A stretch of 64,000 nucleotides of DNA from Thalassomonas viridans (lineage in GTDB: Bacteria; Pseudomonadota; Gammaproteobacteria; Enterobacterales; Alteromonadaceae), in NCBI RefSeq assembly GCF_000948985.2, contig NZ_CP059733.1, forward strand, positions 4,712,001-4,776,000. The letters are read 5' to 3'. The position numbers were made by a program, and so were the translations under genes. The notes beneath the pieces were generated by a model. That model was not told where the DNA came from. It was given only the letters and a program-made list of their open reading frames with translations, and ran no database searches. This document shows, in pieces, positions 45,313 to 56,141 of this stretch. Positions within the stretch are counted from its first letter, which is position 1, and every line of letters begins with the position of its first letter.

Positions 45313-46795
45313 AGTTCACTCCTGTTAAGTTCGAGACTTCCCGGGACAATAACGCCAGCTGCTCGCCGGCGGCGCTGCTGTACTCCAGTATCGTATTGGG
45401 GAATAGGCCGAACAGCAGCAGCAAACCCAGCAAGCTGCCGGAAATCACCAGTTCTCGCCCGGACAGATCCGCCACTTTACCCGCCGGCGGTCCGTGAAAG
45501 CTCGACTGGAACAAAACCACGCCGTATACCGCCGAGCCGATCAGCCCCAGGGCGGCAAACACAGTGGCCACGGGAAACACCTGATACGCTCCTACTAAAC
45601 TCATAAATTCGCCGATAAAGTTCGCCAACCCCGGCAGACCGAAAGCGGCGGCGGCAAAGGCCAGGGTAAATCCTCCCATGCGCGGCGCACTGTGCCAAAA
45701 GCCCCCCATGTCCGCCAGGTTACGGGAATGGATGCGGCTGTAGATAATACCCGCCAGTGAAAACAGGGCGCCGCTGCTTAACCCATGGGCCACCAGGGTC
45801 AATACCGCCCCCTGGTAGGCGGTGGCATTAAAGGAAAACAGCGCCAGCATCACAAAGCCCATATGGCTGATACTGGAATAGGCCACCAGGCGTTTAAAGT
45901 CCTGCTGGGCAAACGCCATTTTCGCCCCGTATAAAATACTGATCACGCCAAGCAGGGCCGCAAGCGGAGCAAAGCCCTGACTCGCTTCGGGGAATAAAAA
46001 CACCACAAAACGGATCAGGCCATAAGCCCCGGTTTTCAGCAGCACCCCCGCCAACAAAACGCTGCCCGCCGTCGGCGCCTGGGTATGGGCGTCCGGCAGC
46101 CAGCTGTGTACCGGCACCGAAGGCAGCTTGACGGCAAAGGCAATAAAGAAGCCCAGCATCAGCCAGCGGGCATAATCCAGCGGCAGCTCCAGGGCCAGCC
46201 AGTCCAGGTAGAAGAAACTCAGCTGCCCGGTCTGCTGGTAATGCAGCGCCGCCATCAGGATAATGGCCACCAGCATCAATAAGCTGCTTACCTGGGTGAA
46301 GATAAAAAATTTAATGGCGGCAAAATGGCGGTTTTCATGGCCCCAGATGGCGATAATGGCGGTCATGGGCAATAACATGACTTCCCAGAAGAAAAAGAAT
46401 AAAAACAGGTCCACCGCGGTAAACACCCCGATAATACCGGCAAAGGTGGCCAAAAGATTAAAATAATAAAAACCCGCCTGTTCTTTGATCTCCCGCCAGG
46501 ATACCAATACGCAAATCAGCGCCAGCATAAAAGTCAGGGACAATAAAATAATCGAGAGGTGGTCAAGAGCCAGCGCATATTCGATATTAAAAACAGGGAT
46601 CCAGGGCACACGCACCAGCAGTTTCAGCTCGGCAAAACTGCCCCCCGAGCCCAGCACAAAACTGGCAAACAAACCGCCGGAAAACAACACAGTCACCAGG
46701 GCAATCCAGCGGGCGCTGTGGGTCTTGATGCTTTCCATATACCAGGCAAAAGCGCCGAGCAGCAAGCAGCCCAGCATCACTAAGGTTAATATCAT
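45302..46795 (-). CDS. nuoM: NADH-quinone oxidoreductase subunit M
   Basis: A 497-aa antiporter-like subunit of the complex I membrane arm, with 13-14 TMs. Key channel residues occur in FFFFWEVMLLPMTAIIAIWG (the TM5 Glu) and AVKLPSVPVHSWLPDAHTQAPT (Lys, His and Asp of the TM7-8 region). It takes part in proton translocation coupled to quinone reduction. It overlaps nuoL by 4 bp and nuoN by 11 bp. The length is close to that of E. coli NuoM. Confidence 0.96.
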   Translation of the reverse strand: MILTLVMLGCLLLGAFAWYMESIKTHSARWIALVTVLFSGGLFASFVLGSGGSFAELKLLVRVPWIPVFNIEYALALDHLSIILLSLTFMLALICVLVSWREIKEQAGFYYFNLLATFAGIIGVFTAVDLFLFFFFWEVMLLPMTAIIAIWGHENRHFAAIKFFIFTQVSSLLMLVAIILMAALHYQQTGQLSFFYLDWLALELPLDYARWLMLGFFIAFAVKLPSVPVHSWLPDAHTQAPTAGSVLLAGVLLKTGAYGLIRFVVFLFPEASQGFAPLAALLGVISILYGAKMAFAQQDFKRLVAYSSISHMGFVMLALFSFNATAYQGAVLTLVAHGLSSGALFSLAGIIYSRIHSRNLADMGGFWHSAPRMGGFTLAFAAAAFGLPGLANFIGEFMSLVGAYQVFPVATVFAALGLIGSAVYGVVLFQSSFHGPPAGKVADLSGRELVISGSLLGLLLLFGLFPNTILEYSSAAGEQLALLSREVSNLTGVNYAR

Positions 46796-48651
46796 AAGGT
46801 GATCACTCCTGCTAGAAAGACAACCGCCAGCCCTATGCCCGCCGCATACCAGCGCAGGCTGCCGTTCTGGCTGGCGGACAAGGCGTCATGCCATAACCTG
46901 ACATACCAGCCGTTAAGCATGATCAGCTGATCGATAATATCCCGGCGGTTGACGGTGGCCAGGAAACAATAGGGCCGCACCAGCAACGCCTGGTAGAGCC
47001 GGTCAAAACCCAGCCCGCCGCTGCAAAAGCGCACCAGCGCCCTAGGTTTCATTGCCAGCTCCTGCCCCTGGTTCTGCCGGTAGTCCTTAAAGAAAAACCA
47101 GGAAAAGGCAATGCCGATAAAAGGCGTGGCTATGGCCAGGGGGTGCAGCCAGCCGGGTTCCTGCACGCCGGTTCCCGCTGACGGCGCGGCAAAAACGGCG
47201 GTAAAATCCAGGGCGATAAGGCCGCCAAGCAGGGACAGCAAAGCCAGTAAAAATAACGGCCAGCGCAGCAATACCCGGGGATGTTCATCGTCTAAGGCAT
47301 GTAGCTTATCGTAGCGGCGGCTCTTGCCGAGGAAACCCAGGAAAAACAACCGGCAACTGTAGATGCTGGTCAGCAGGGCGCCGAGTATCGCCCCCCACCA
47401 CAAAACCGGCCCGGCGGTAGGGGAAGACCACAGGACGGCAATAATCGCCTCCTTGGAGAAAAAGCCGGAGGTGCCCGGCAGGGCCATCAGGCAGATCAAA
47501 CCGACGATAAACAAACCGCTTTCCACCGGCAGCTTTTTCAGCAGCCCGCCCATTTTAAACAGGTCCTGCTGGTGGTGCAGCGCCAGGATCACCGAGCCTG
47601 CGGTCAAAAACAGCAGCGCCTTGAAAAAAGCATGGGTCATTAAATGAAAAATCCCCGCCGACCAGGCGCCGGCCCCCAGGGCCAGCATCATATAACCTAT
47701 CTGGCTCATGGTGGAATAGGCCAGCACCCGCTTGATATCGGTTTGCGCCAGCGCGGCAAATCCCGCCAGCAGCAAGGTCAAAGCCCCCACCCAGGCAACA
47801 TAAGACATCACTTCGGGGGAAAGCAAAAATATGCCCTGCATGCGGGCGATCAGATAAACCCCGGCGGTGACCATAGTCGCAGCATGGATCAGCGCACTAA
47901 CCGGCGTCGGGCCCGCCATGGCGTCCGGCAGCCAGGTCTGCAGCGGCAATTGCGCCGATTTGCCGACGGCGCCGCCGAGCAATAACAAGGCAATCCAGTA
48001 AGTCAGCTCGTCGCCGATTTGCCAAAGGGCAGCGGCGGACTCGTTAACGGCGGCAATATTCAGCTCCCCCAGGGATTTAAACAGCAGGAACAAGCCGATA
48101 GCCATGGCGGTATCCCCCACCCGGGTAACAATAAACGCCTTGCGCGCCGCCAGCACATTTTCTTTTTCCCGGTACCAGAAACCGATCAACAAAAAGCTGC
48201 ACAGGCCGACCCCTTCCCAGCCTAAATACAAAAGCACCAGGTTATCCGCCAGCACCAAAATCAGCATGGCGACGATAAACAGGTTCATATAGGCCATAAA
48301 GCGGCTGAAATTCTCATCGTTTTTCATATAGGCGGCGGCATAGGCATGGATAAGCAAACCAACGCCGCTGACCACGGCAATCATCACCGCCGACAGGGCA
48401 TCGAGATAAAAGCTGAAATTCACCGCCGAGCTGCCGAGGCTGAACCAGCTCCAGAGTTTGACGCTGATAAAGGCGGCATCCGTGTTTATCAACTGGTTAA
48501 TAACCAGGGCGCTGGCAACGGCGCTCAGGGCGATGCCGCCGATACCGAGCACCGATGCCTGCAGCCAGGACAGCCGCCGGGCAAAAATTATCAGGCACAG
48601 AAAACTGATCAGGGGATAAAAAGGCAACCAGGCTAAAAGAGACATCTTCAC
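46792..48651 (-). CDS. nuoL: NADH-quinone oxidoreductase subunit L
   Basis: A 619-aa antiporter-like subunit at the distal end of the complex I membrane arm, with the C-terminal lateral helix. Motifs include [19 protein letters not shown] and [32 protein letters not shown] (read in parts). The frame opens with GTG at 48651, overlapping the nuoK stop by 4 bp (GTGA); an ATG two codons later (48645) is an alternative start. The length matches E. coli NuoL. Confidence 0.96.
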   Translation of the reverse strand: MKMSLLAWLPFYPLISFLCLIIFARRLSWLQASVLGIGGIALSAVASALVINQLINTDAAFISVKLWSWFSLGSSAVNFSFYLDALSAVMIAVVSGVGLLIHAYAAAYMKNDENFSRFMAYMNLFIVAMLILVLADNLVLLYLGWEGVGLCSFLLIGFWYREKENVLAARKAFIVTRVGDTAMAIGLFLLFKSLGELNIAAVNESAAALWQIGDELTYWIALLLLGGAVGKSAQLPLQTWLPDAMAGPTPVSALIHAATMVTAGVYLIARMQGIFLLSPEVMSYVAWVGALTLLLAGFAALAQTDIKRVLAYSTMSQIGYMMLALGAGAWSAGIFHLMTHAFFKALLFLTAGSVILALHHQQDLFKMGGLLKKLPVESGLFIVGLICLMALPGTSGFFSKEAIIAVLWSSPTAGPVLWWGAILGALLTSIYSCRLFFLGFLGKSRRYDKLHALDDEHPRVLLRWPLFLLALLSLLGGLIALDFTAVFAAPSAGTGVQEPGWLHPLAIATPFIGIAFSWFFFKDYRQNQGQELAMKPRALVRFCSGGLGFDRLYQALLVRPYCFLATVNRRDIIDQLIMLNGWYVRLWHDALSASQNGSLRWYAAGIGLAVVFLAGVITL

Positions 48652-48956
48652 CCCCGCATTTCACTGAGTCTATCGATATCGAGCGACTGGTACCTGCGCT
48701 GCATCCGGATCAGCAGCGCCAGTCCTATGGCCACCTCGGCCGCCGCCAGGCTTAAGATCAAAATAAACATGATCTGGCCATCCGCCTGCTGCCAGACACT
48801 GCCGGCACCGATAAAGGCCACCCCCACGGCATTGAGCATGACTTCCAGACTCATCAGGATAAACAAGGTATTTTTACGGGCGACCACGCCGATAAAACCT
48901 ATGGCAAATAAAATGCAAGCCAGTATTAACACATGATTTAATGGGATGGCTGTCAT
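48648..48956 (-). CDS. nuoK: NADH-quinone oxidoreductase subunit K
   Basis: A 102-aa three-TM subunit of complex I (homologous to mitochondrial ND4L). The two conserved membrane Glu residues occur in [15 protein letters not shown] and [15 protein letters not shown]. They form part of the proton path next to NuoJ and NuoN. It overlaps nuoJ and nuoL by 4 bp each. Confidence 0.96.
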   Translation of the reverse strand: MTAIPLNHVLILACILFAIGFIGVVARKNTLFILMSLEVMLNAVGVAFIGAGSVWQQADGQIMFILILSLAAAEVAIGLALLIRMQRRYQSLDIDRLSEMRG

Positions 48957-49477
48957 AAGCGGCCTCCATGGCTTCCCGGGCCTTCAGGTTTGGCATAATG
49001 GTAGCCGGCGATCAGCCCCGCCAGTAACAGAAAAGAGGCTATCTCCACCGCCAAAAGATAAGGGCCGTACAGCAGGATGCCCACCTGTTTGGCATCCACC
49101 AGGTTCACAGTAAGCTTATCCTGGATATCCCCGCTTTGAATGATGGCCACCAGCATAGCCAACAGGCACATGGCCAGCACCACGGGCCCGGCCCAAAAGC
49201 CGATTCCCTGGGTTTGCCGGGCAAACTGGACCTCATCATGGTTTAAATTAAACAGCATCACGGAGAAGACAAACAGCACCAGAATCGCCCCGGCATAGAC
49301 GATCACCTCAAGTCCGGCGGCAAAAGGGGCCCCCATCAGGTAAAAGCACACCGCCACCGCCAGTAAAGACACCACCAGATATAACAGGGCATGGATAGTG
49401 TTTTTCCCGGTCACTACCTTCAGGCTGGCCAGAACGGCCACCGCCCCGGCCAGATAAAACAGCAGCTCTATCGTCAT
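48953..49477 (-). CDS. nuoJ: NADH-quinone oxidoreductase subunit J
   Basis: A 174-aa five-TM subunit (ND6 homologue). Family motifs are [21 protein letters not shown] near the start (read in parts), [21 protein letters not shown], and [16 protein letters not shown] with the pi-bulge region. The start at 49477 (MTIELL) has a GGGAGG ribosome site, so the 7-codon upstream extension is rejected. It overlaps nuoK by 4 bp. Confidence 0.95.
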   Translation of the reverse strand: MTIELLFYLAGAVAVLASLKVVTGKNTIHALLYLVVSLLAVAVCFYLMGAPFAAGLEVIVYAGAILVLFVFSVMLFNLNHDEVQFARQTQGIGFWAGPVVLAMCLLAMLVAIIQSGDIQDKLTVNLVDAKQVGILLYGPYLLAVEIASFLLLAGLIAGYHYAKPEGPGSHGGRL

Positions 49478-49541
49478 TACAGACCTCCCTTTATACACTT
49501 GATGCTAACGGTATTTTTTATGGCGCTATTCATGGCACTTC

Positions 49542-50057
49542 TCACGGCATCAGCCCCCTGATATCCACAGGCTCGGCTTCCTGCACTCCCTGCCCTTTGC
49601 CTTTGTCGCCGACCACTATGCCCGCCTGCTGATAGAAGTTGTAATCCGGGTATTTGCCCGGGCCGTCGATCAGCAAATGCTCCTTTTCATACACCAGGTT
49701 ATGCCGCTCGTATTCGCACAGCTCGACATCCGGTGTCAACTGGATGGCATAGGTGGGGCAGGCTTCTTCGCAAAAGCCGCATAAAATACAGCGGGAGAAA
49801 TTAATGCGGAAAAACTCCGGCCGCTTGCGCCCGTCCTCGTCTATGGTTTGCTGCAGGGCGATACAGTCCACCGGGCAGGCCACCGCACACAGGTTGCAGG
49901 CAACACAGCGCTCCTCTCCCGACGGATCCCGGGTCAGCACGATACGGCCGCGGTAACGGGGAGCCAGATAAGGCTTCTGCTCCGGGTATTCCACGGTATC
50001 GGCTTTGGTAAAAGTATGTTTTAACACCTGGTAGATAGTGCGCAATTGGCTAATCAT
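49542..50057 (-). CDS. nuoI: NADH-quinone oxidoreductase subunit I
   Basis: A 171-aa peripheral subunit with two 4Fe-4S clusters (N6a, N6b). Cluster motifs are [15 protein letters not shown] and [15 protein letters not shown]. It passes electrons from NuoG toward NuoB. The gap to nuoJ is 64 bp. The C-terminus ends in [12 protein letters not shown]. The length is slightly below that of E. coli NuoI. Confidence 0.96.
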   Translation of the reverse strand: MISQLRTIYQVLKHTFTKADTVEYPEQKPYLAPRYRGRIVLTRDPSGEERCVACNLCAVACPVDCIALQQTIDEDGRKRPEFFRINFSRCILCGFCEEACPTYAIQLTPDVELCEYERHNLVYEKEHLLIDGPGKYPDYNFYQQAGIVVGDKGKGQGVQEAEPVDIRGLMP

Positions 50058-50099
50058 GGCAAACCTCCCGCGTTATTATTGTTGTCATATCGTTAACCC

Positions 50100-51071
50100 T
50101 CAGAGTATGCCTCCCAGTTTTAAGGCCCCGGTCACCAGCAGGTTGGCCAGCGCCAGCGGCAGCATCACCAGCCAGCCGAAGGCCAGCAGCTGATCGAACC
50201 TGGGCCTGGGCAAGGAAGTGCGCAACAAAATAAAGAAGAGCACGAAAAACAAAATTTTCAGGATGAACCACACCAGGGGCGGCAGCCAAGACGCCAGCGG
50301 CTCCGGCATCAGCCAGCCGCCTAAAAACAGCACCACCGCCATGGCGGAGATCAAAGTGACCCCCAGGTATTCACCGAGGAAAAACAAAGCGAACTTCAGG
50401 CCGGAATATTCGGTATGGAAGCCCGCGGTCAGCTCGGTTTCCGCTTCCGGCAAGTCAAAAGGCAGACGGTGGCTCTCGGCGATGCCGGCAATCAGAAAAA
50501 TGGTAAAACCGACAAACTGGCTCTGGATCAGCCAGGTTTCCGACTGGGCCAGCACGATTTCCCTGAGGTTGAAAGTACCGGTCAGCAGCACTACCCCCAT
50601 CACGGACAGCCCCATAAAAACTTCATAGCTGACGGTTTGCGCCGCCGCCCGCATGCCCCCCAAACGGGCATATTTCGACTGGGAAGCCCAGCCCGCCAGC
50701 ACCACGCTGTACACGGCAAGGGAAGCCATGGCCAGGAAAAACAACAGGCCGATATTCAGGTTGGACACCCCGATCCCCGGGGAAAAAGGAATAACGGCGA
50801 AACTCATCAGCACGCAAACCGCCCCTATCACGGGGGCGATAATAAACACGGTACGGTCGCTGAACTCAGGTACCCAGTCTTCCTTGCCGAGAATTTTCAG
50901 CAGATCCGCCAGCGACTGCAACACCCCGCCGGGACCGACCCGGTTAGGCCCTAACCTGTCCTGCCATATGCCGATCATACGCCGCTCCACCCACACCAGC
51001 ATGGCGGCGATGGGAATAAGCAGGGCGATAATAATAAAGATTTCCAACAGCTTAAACACAGATTCAAGCAT
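50100..51071 (-). CDS. nuoH: NADH-quinone oxidoreductase subunit H
   Basis: A 323-aa eight-TM subunit (ND1 homologue) that forms the quinone-binding chamber with NuoB and NuoD. Conserved parts are MLVWVERRMIGIWQDRLGPNRVGP near the N-terminus (read in parts) and ESHRLPFDLPEAETELTAGFHTEYSG with the Glu/Asp-rich loop. It links quinone reduction to proton pumping. It is followed by nuoI after 42 bp. Confidence 0.96.
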   Translation of the reverse strand: MLESVFKLLEIFIIIALLIPIAAMLVWVERRMIGIWQDRLGPNRVGPGGVLQSLADLLKILGKEDWVPEFSDRTVFIIAPVIGAVCVLMSFAVIPFSPGIGVSNLNIGLLFFLAMASLAVYSVVLAGWASQSKYARLGGMRAAAQTVSYEVFMGLSVMGVVLLTGTFNLREIVLAQSETWLIQSQFVGFTIFLIAGIAESHRLPFDLPEAETELTAGFHTEYSGLKFALFFLGEYLGVTLISAMAVVLFLGGWLMPEPLASWLPPLVWFILKILFFVLFFILLRTSLPRPRFDQLLAFGWLVMLPLALANLLVTGALKLGGIL

Positions 51072-51112
51072 GAGTTCCCTCGCTTATCTTCGCTACCGAT
51101 TGCCACCGAACA

Positions 51113-54100
51113 TCAAACATCTTCTAATCCTCCGGCCACCATGCGGATGGGTATGGTTTGATCCGCCGCCTTTAGCCGCTCCAGCAAGGCGCGTTTATCG
51201 TTTTTCGCCTGTTGCAGCCGTGACTGCTCTTGCTGCCGATATTGCTCCGCCTCCCGGGGGTCGACGCTGGCAAGGCGGATTTCTCCCGCCCCGGCGGAAG
51301 TTCCCGGCGCCAGGATATTACCGGTCACCAGATCCTGCGGCAGCTGCTCATGGCACAACAGCCTGGCTATGCCCTGCCGCGGCTCGCTTTCACCGGGCAG
51401 GCTGAAACTGAAGGCGACAAATTCCCCCGGCTGCCAGTTATGCTCCCGGGCATAACTGCTGGCTACGGTTAGTTGCAACCCCTTTGATAACATCCGAAAT
51501 TCCGGATTGACGGCCGACTGCCATTCGTTTTCGAACCACTGACGGTGGTCAACAAAGGTCAGGGCTTCGCTTCTTTGCTCCTGATGCTCCTTACGGCTTA
51601 AAGCGGTAAACGGCCACTTTTCCAGCAGGGGATCGGAACAGGTAAAATCAAGCTTAGGTGCTATATTAGCTGTTATATCTGCTGCACTATCTGCCGCGCT
51701 ACCTGACACATCGGAAGGCAACAGATTCACCGACTGGTTCGAATTCCAGCCGGGGGCCCAGCTAAAGGGGCGGTCCGCTGCCACCTCCGCTCTGCGTCCT
51801 TCCATGGAAAAACTGAACGGGTCTTGCGGACTTTGGGTGGCCTTGGCTTCATGGACATTAATATTCGCCATCCGGGCGGTTCTGCCGCTGGCCCTGTGGC
51901 TTTGCCGGGCAACCTGCCTTTCTCCCTGCTGCCGGCTTTTTTCCGTTAACATCTGCGGCCATGCCAGTTCCTGTTCGCCGAGGTATAACATCAGCTCGCT
52001 GAGGGAATGAACCTCCCTGAACTTATGCTGCATATGCCCGCCGGAAGCAGGCAGATTAAAGATGCTGTCCTCAAGCAGATTAAGCCAGCGCCAGCTGTCC
52101 TGCACCGGCAATACCGGGGCATGTACCTGGTAATAACGCTGGCAAAGCCCCTGGTAATTGACATAATGGCCGTCCCCTTCGCTGACCGGCGCCGCCGGCA
52201 TAACGATATCCGCAACCTCAGTCAAAGACGTCTGGCTGTGGTCCATCACTATCAGGGTATCAACCTGCTCCCTGAGGCGGGCAAGTTGTGCGCGGGATAA
52301 GGCTGCCAGTTCATTTTCCACAATGATCAAGCCATCAACTTTATCTTGCTTATCCTGTGTTTCCATATTCAGGCGGGATAATACCTGCTCCAGCGACAAG
52401 GTCTGCTCATCGGTTAAATGCAACAAACCTGTGCTGTTGCTCAGGTCCGGCAGCAAGGCTAGCCTTGCTGCCCGTGTCTGCTCCTGTCCTGCCCCCGCCT
52501 GATATTTAGCACAGGCATCGCTGTGTAAAATGTCCATCAAACGGTTTATGGCGGCAAAAAGAGAGGCAGACTCCAGGCTCCAGCCGGAAACAACCAGGGG
52601 GCTGTTCGCCTTTAACAGCGCCGGGATCAGCTCACTGATAAAGGCCTGCCGCTCGGGAGAAATTTCCTCGTCATCTGCCCCGCTATCCGCTCCCCCTTTT
52701 AGGCCCAGCAAACGGCTGAGCTGGCGGTTAAGCGCCAACAGGGTTTGTACTATGTCCTCAGTGGCCAGCAGGAGCTTGTGCTGGCAGACATCGTCAAGCT
52801 TAGTCGGCATTCCCTGGAGCGAAAATAAGGGGGAAAGCAGCTTGCCGCCGACGGTGCGCACCGCGCTGTCGTGCCAGGAAGGTATGCCTATGGCGGCCGC
52901 CTTGGCAAGGCCGGCGTTTCTCAGCGCCTGGCGCACCGCCAGCGCGATACGGGGCGAAGTCTGGGTGATATCTTCACCGATCACCAATACCAGATCGCTT
53001 TGTTCTATCTCGGGGATCCCCGGCATAGGATACCTGTGCAGCATCAGCTTATGCTGCGCCGCCAGCGCCATCTGCCCGGCATTGAAGCCAGCGGAAAAGT
53101 TGTCGGCCCCCACCAAATTTTTCAGGTAGCTGTTGGCTTCCAACGAGGCACGCCCCGAGCCTATGCCGATAAATTTTTGTCCCTTAAAATGCACCAGCGC
53201 CTTGGCGACATCCAGCTTGGTAAGTTTTTCCGGCGACTGTTGCCTGATACCTTTGATGCTGCGAATGCGCTGTTCGCCGTTGACAAAGCCTATGCCGAAG
53301 CGGCCGCGGTCGCATAAAAAATAGCCGTTAAGCTGTTCGTTATAGCGGTTGACCACCCGGCGCACGACACCGTAACGTTCGCCGATGCTGGTGTTGCAGC
53401 CAACGGCACAATGGGCGCACACCGAAGGGGCACTTTGCAGATCCCATTTACGGGTATAGTGGGCGGAAAACAGCTTATTGGTGAACACCCCGGTAGGACA
53501 GACTTCCACCAGGTTGCCGCTAAATTCACTCTCTAAAGCCCCATCCGTCTGGCGGCCGAAATACACCTGGTTTTTCACGCCGAAAACGTCTAAGTCCTTG
53601 CCGCCGGCATAATCCTTATAAAAACGCACGCAGCGGTAACAGGTGATGCAGCGGTTCATTTCATGCCCCACCAACTCCCCCAAGTATTGGTTGGTGAAGG
53701 TGCGCTTTTTGCCGCTGTAGTGGCGGGCGCTGTGTCCCGTCATCACCGTCATATCCTGCAAATGGCATTCACCCCCTTCGGCGCATACCGGACAGTCGTG
53801 GGGATGGTTGGTCATCATGGCGGCAATAACCTGCTCGCGGAATTCGCTGGCATGGGCTTCTTTCAAGCCGATGCGCATGCCGTCGGTGACCGGGGTCATG
53901 CAGGCCATAACGATACGGCCGCGGGTATCGTTTTCATCCTGATATTGGGTAACGGCGCACTGGCGGCAGGCGCCGACCGAGCCCATGGAAGGATGCCAGC
54001 AAAAATAAGGCAGGTTCAGCTGGTTGGCCAATACCCCGGCAAGCAGATTATCGTTTTTATCTACCTGATAGGCCTGATCGTCGATATACACGGTCAGCCG

Positions 54101-54160
54101 GTTTGCATTTGCTCCCGGGCCGCTTTCGGGCACGGCTTTTTTATCAGATAAGTCCGCCAT
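51113..54160 (-). CDS. nuoG: NADH-quinone oxidoreductase subunit G
   Basis: A 1015-aa iron-sulfur subunit of the complex I peripheral arm. The N-terminal 2Fe-2S site is FCWHPSMGSVGACRQC...CMTP; the His-Cys3 4Fe-4S site is HPHDCPVCAEGGEC; and CITCYRCVRF starts the next. The extra N7-type cluster motif CAHCAVGC with a distant Cys in NGYFLCDRG is present, as in E. coli. A molybdopterin oxidoreductase-like domain follows, lacking its cofactor. It is about 100 residues longer than E. coli NuoG, partly through low-complexity inserts such as SAADSAADITANI. The nuoF stop is 1 bp upstream. Confidence 0.95.
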   Translation of the reverse strand: MADLSDKKAVPESGPGANANRLTVYIDDQAYQVDKNDNLLAGVLANQLNLPYFCWHPSMGSVGACRQCAVTQYQDENDTRGRIVMACMTPVTDGMRIGLKEAHASEFREQVIAAMMTNHPHDCPVCAEGGECHLQDMTVMTGHSARHYSGKKRTFTNQYLGELVGHEMNRCITCYRCVRFYKDYAGGKDLDVFGVKNQVYFGRQTDGALESEFSGNLVEVCPTGVFTNKLFSAHYTRKWDLQSAPSVCAHCAVGCNTSIGERYGVVRRVVNRYNEQLNGYFLCDRGRFGIGFVNGEQRIRSIKGIRQQSPEKLTKLDVAKALVHFKGQKFIGIGSGRASLEANSYLKNLVGADNFSAGFNAGQMALAAQHKLMLHRYPMPGIPEIEQSDLVLVIGEDITQTSPRIALAVRQALRNAGLAKAAAIGIPSWHDSAVRTVGGKLLSPLFSLQGMPTKLDDVCQHKLLLATEDIVQTLLALNRQLSRLLGLKGGADSGADDEEISPERQAFISELIPALLKANSPLVVSGWSLESASLFAAINRLMDILHSDACAKYQAGAGQEQTRAARLALLPDLSNSTGLLHLTDEQTLSLEQVLSRLNMETQDKQDKVDGLIIVENELAALSRAQLARLREQVDTLIVMDHSQTSLTEVADIVMPAAPVSEGDGHYVNYQGLCQRYYQVHAPVLPVQDSWRWLNLLEDSIFNLPASGGHMQHKFREVHSLSELMLYLGEQELAWPQMLTEKSRQQGERQVARQSHRASGRTARMANINVHEAKATQSPQDPFSFSMEGRRAEVAADRPFSWAPGWNSNQSVNLLPSDVSGSAADSAADITANIAPKLDFTCSDPLLEKWPFTALSRKEHQEQRSEALTFVDHRQWFENEWQSAVNPEFRMLSKGLQLTVASSYAREHNWQPGEFVAFSFSLPGESEPRQGIARLLCHEQLPQDLVTGNILAPGTSAGAGEIRLASVDPREAEQYRQQEQSRLQQAKNDKRALLERLKAADQTIPIRMVAGGLEDV

Positions 54161-54161
54161 G

Positions 54162-55466
54162 TTAATGCCCTCCCTGATAGGGGCAGCAGCCCTTGTCTAT
54201 ATGCTGCTCAAAGTCATCGTGGAAATATTTCAGGGCGCTTTTTAGCGGTTCAACCGCTCCCGGGGCCAGGGCACAATGGGTTTTGCCAAGCCACATAAAA
54301 TCGCAGAGTTTTGCCAGGGTATCGAGATCTTCCGCCGTGCCCTGCCCCTGCTCGATGCGCGTCAGCACCTCCACCGCCCAGGGGGTGCCGTCGCGGCACG
54401 GGGTACACCAGCCGCAAGACTCCTGGGCAAAAAATTGCAGCAGGTTAAGCACCATAGCTACCGGGCAGTTATGGTCATCGAGCACGATCAAACCGCCGGT
54501 GCCCAAGCGGCTGCCAGCCTTGGCAATGGAAGCAAAGTCCATCGGCGTATCCAGATGCTCCGGCAACAAAAAGTCGGTGGAAGCACCGCCGGGCAACAAA
54601 CCTTTCAGCTTAAGGCCGTCGAGCATACCGCCGCCGTGGTCATACAACACCTCCCTGATGGTGGCTCCCATAGGCAACTCCCAGGTGCCGGGCGTTTTTA
54701 CCCGGCCGCAGGCGGCATAAATTTTCGTACCGGCGTCACTGTCAGGGGAAAGCCCTTTAAACCAATCGGCGCCGTGTTTGAGGATATGGGGCAGGTTGCT
54801 CAGGGTCTCGACATTGTTGACCACGGTAGGTTTGCCGAACAGGCCGCTGGTTTGCGGAAACGGCGGCTTGGCCCTGGGATTGGCGCGCTTGCCCTCCAGG
54901 GCATTGATTAACGCGGTTTCCTCGCCGCAGATATAACGTCCGGCGCTGCTGTGCAGATAAAGATCCAGACAAACTTCCGTGCCCTGGATTTTCTCCCCGA
55001 GCCAGTTGCTGCGGTAGGCCTCGTCTATCGCCTGTTGCATGCGGCGGGCCGCCAGGTGATATTCCCCACGCAGGAAAATATAGGCTTTTTCCGCCCCTAT
55101 GGCATAGGCGGCAATGATCATGGCTTCAATCAGCTGGTGGGGTACGCCTTCAAGCAAGACCCTGTCCTTAAAGGTGCCCGGCTCCATTTCATCGGCATTG
55201 CACACCAGGTATTTGCACTCGGGGGCGTTTTCATCCCCCGGCTCAAACATAGGCACGCACTTCCATTTCATGCCTGTGGGAAAACCGGCACCGCCCCGCC
55301 CTTTCAGGGTGGATTCTTCCACCAGGGCCAGCACCTGGGCCCGGCTCAGCTGCCGCAGGGCTTTTTCCGCCCCCAGGTAGCCGCCGGCATTGATATAGCC
55401 TTCGATAGACAGGGGCTGCTCCAGGTTTACCAGGGAAGTTAACGGTTTGTCCGGGGCTTCATTCAT
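54162..55466 (-). CDS. nuoF: NADH-quinone oxidoreductase subunit F
   Basis: A 434-aa subunit that binds NADH, FMN and cluster N3. The NADH/FMN glycine-rich motif is GRGGAGFPTGMKW and the second nucleotide motif SSAGRYICGEETALINALEG; the 4Fe-4S site is SCGWCTPCRDGT plus a later Cys in GKTHCALAPGA. It accepts hydride from NADH at the tip of complex I. Its start overlaps the nuoE stop by 8 bp. Confidence 0.96.
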   Translation of the reverse strand: MNEAPDKPLTSLVNLEQPLSIEGYINAGGYLGAEKALRQLSRAQVLALVEESTLKGRGGAGFPTGMKWKCVPMFEPGDENAPECKYLVCNADEMEPGTFKDRVLLEGVPHQLIEAMIIAAYAIGAEKAYIFLRGEYHLAARRMQQAIDEAYRSNWLGEKIQGTEVCLDLYLHSSAGRYICGEETALINALEGKRANPRAKPPFPQTSGLFGKPTVVNNVETLSNLPHILKHGADWFKGLSPDSDAGTKIYAACGRVKTPGTWELPMGATIREVLYDHGGGMLDGLKLKGLLPGGASTDFLLPEHLDTPMDFASIAKAGSRLGTGGLIVLDDHNCPVAMVLNLLQFFAQESCGWCTPCRDGTPWAVEVLTRIEQGQGTAEDLDTLAKLCDFMWLGKTHCALAPGAVEPLKSALKYFHDDFEQHIDKGCCPYQGGH

Positions 55467-56109
55467 CGCTTAACTCCATTTCACTGATTTCACCGGCGAC
55501 ATCGTCATCATCGAGCTCGTCCCTGAAGCCCTGCTTATCTTTCGGGGTAATTTCCGGGCTAATTTCCGGGCTAATGGGCGGCAGGTAATTGTCGGTACTG
55601 GCGCCGGCGGCGAGTTTTTTCAGGATCTGCACCGCTTTTGCCGGGGTAAGGTGCTCGTAATGCAGCTCCCCTATCATCATTACCGGCGCCTTGTCGCAAC
55701 CACCGAGACAGGCATTGGACAGCAAGGTAAACAAACCGTCGGCGGTGGTTTGTCCGTATTCTATGCCCAGGTGGTCTTTAATGGCCTGTAGTACCTGCTG
55801 ATATCCGGTAAGGTGACAGCTGATGCTGTTACAGATATGGATGACATAGCGGCCCACCTTCTGGCGGTAGATAAGGTTATAAAACGTCGCCACCCCTTCC
55901 AGTTCCGCCACCGGCATATCCAACAGCTGGGCAATGGCATACAGGCTGTCGTCGGATATCCAGCCCCTGTGTTTCTGCACGACTTTCAAGGCTTCGATAC
56001 CGGCCGCTTCGCGGGTTTCCATGATGCTGGCTTCGTGCTCTATGGCAGCCACTTCCTCTTTACTCAGGTAGCTGCGGTAATCGGGACGAATGGAATCAAT
56101 AATCTGCAT
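55459..56109 (-). CDS. nuoE: NADH-quinone oxidoreductase subunit E
   Basis: A 216-aa thioredoxin-like subunit with 2Fe-2S cluster N1a. Cluster ligands lie in ICNSISCHLTG and NACLGGCDKAPVM. The core ends at about residue 165; an acidic tail of about 50 residues (rich in Ser, Pro, Glu, Asp, ending EISEMELSDE) makes it longer than E. coli NuoE. A duplicated 12-bp unit within the tail gives SPEISPEI. It overlaps nuoF by 8 bp. Confidence 0.95.
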   Translation of the reverse strand: MQIIDSIRPDYRSYLSKEEVAAIEHEASIMETREAAGIEALKVVQKHRGWISDDSLYAIAQLLDMPVAELEGVATFYNLIYRQKVGRYVIHICNSISCHLTGYQQVLQAIKDHLGIEYGQTTADGLFTLLSNACLGGCDKAPVMMIGELHYEHLTPAKAVQILKKLAAGASTDNYLPPISPEISPEITPKDKQGFRDELDDDDVAGEISEMELSDE

Positions 56110-56141
56110 AAATCACCTCTGCCCTTGTCTCCTGGTCAAGC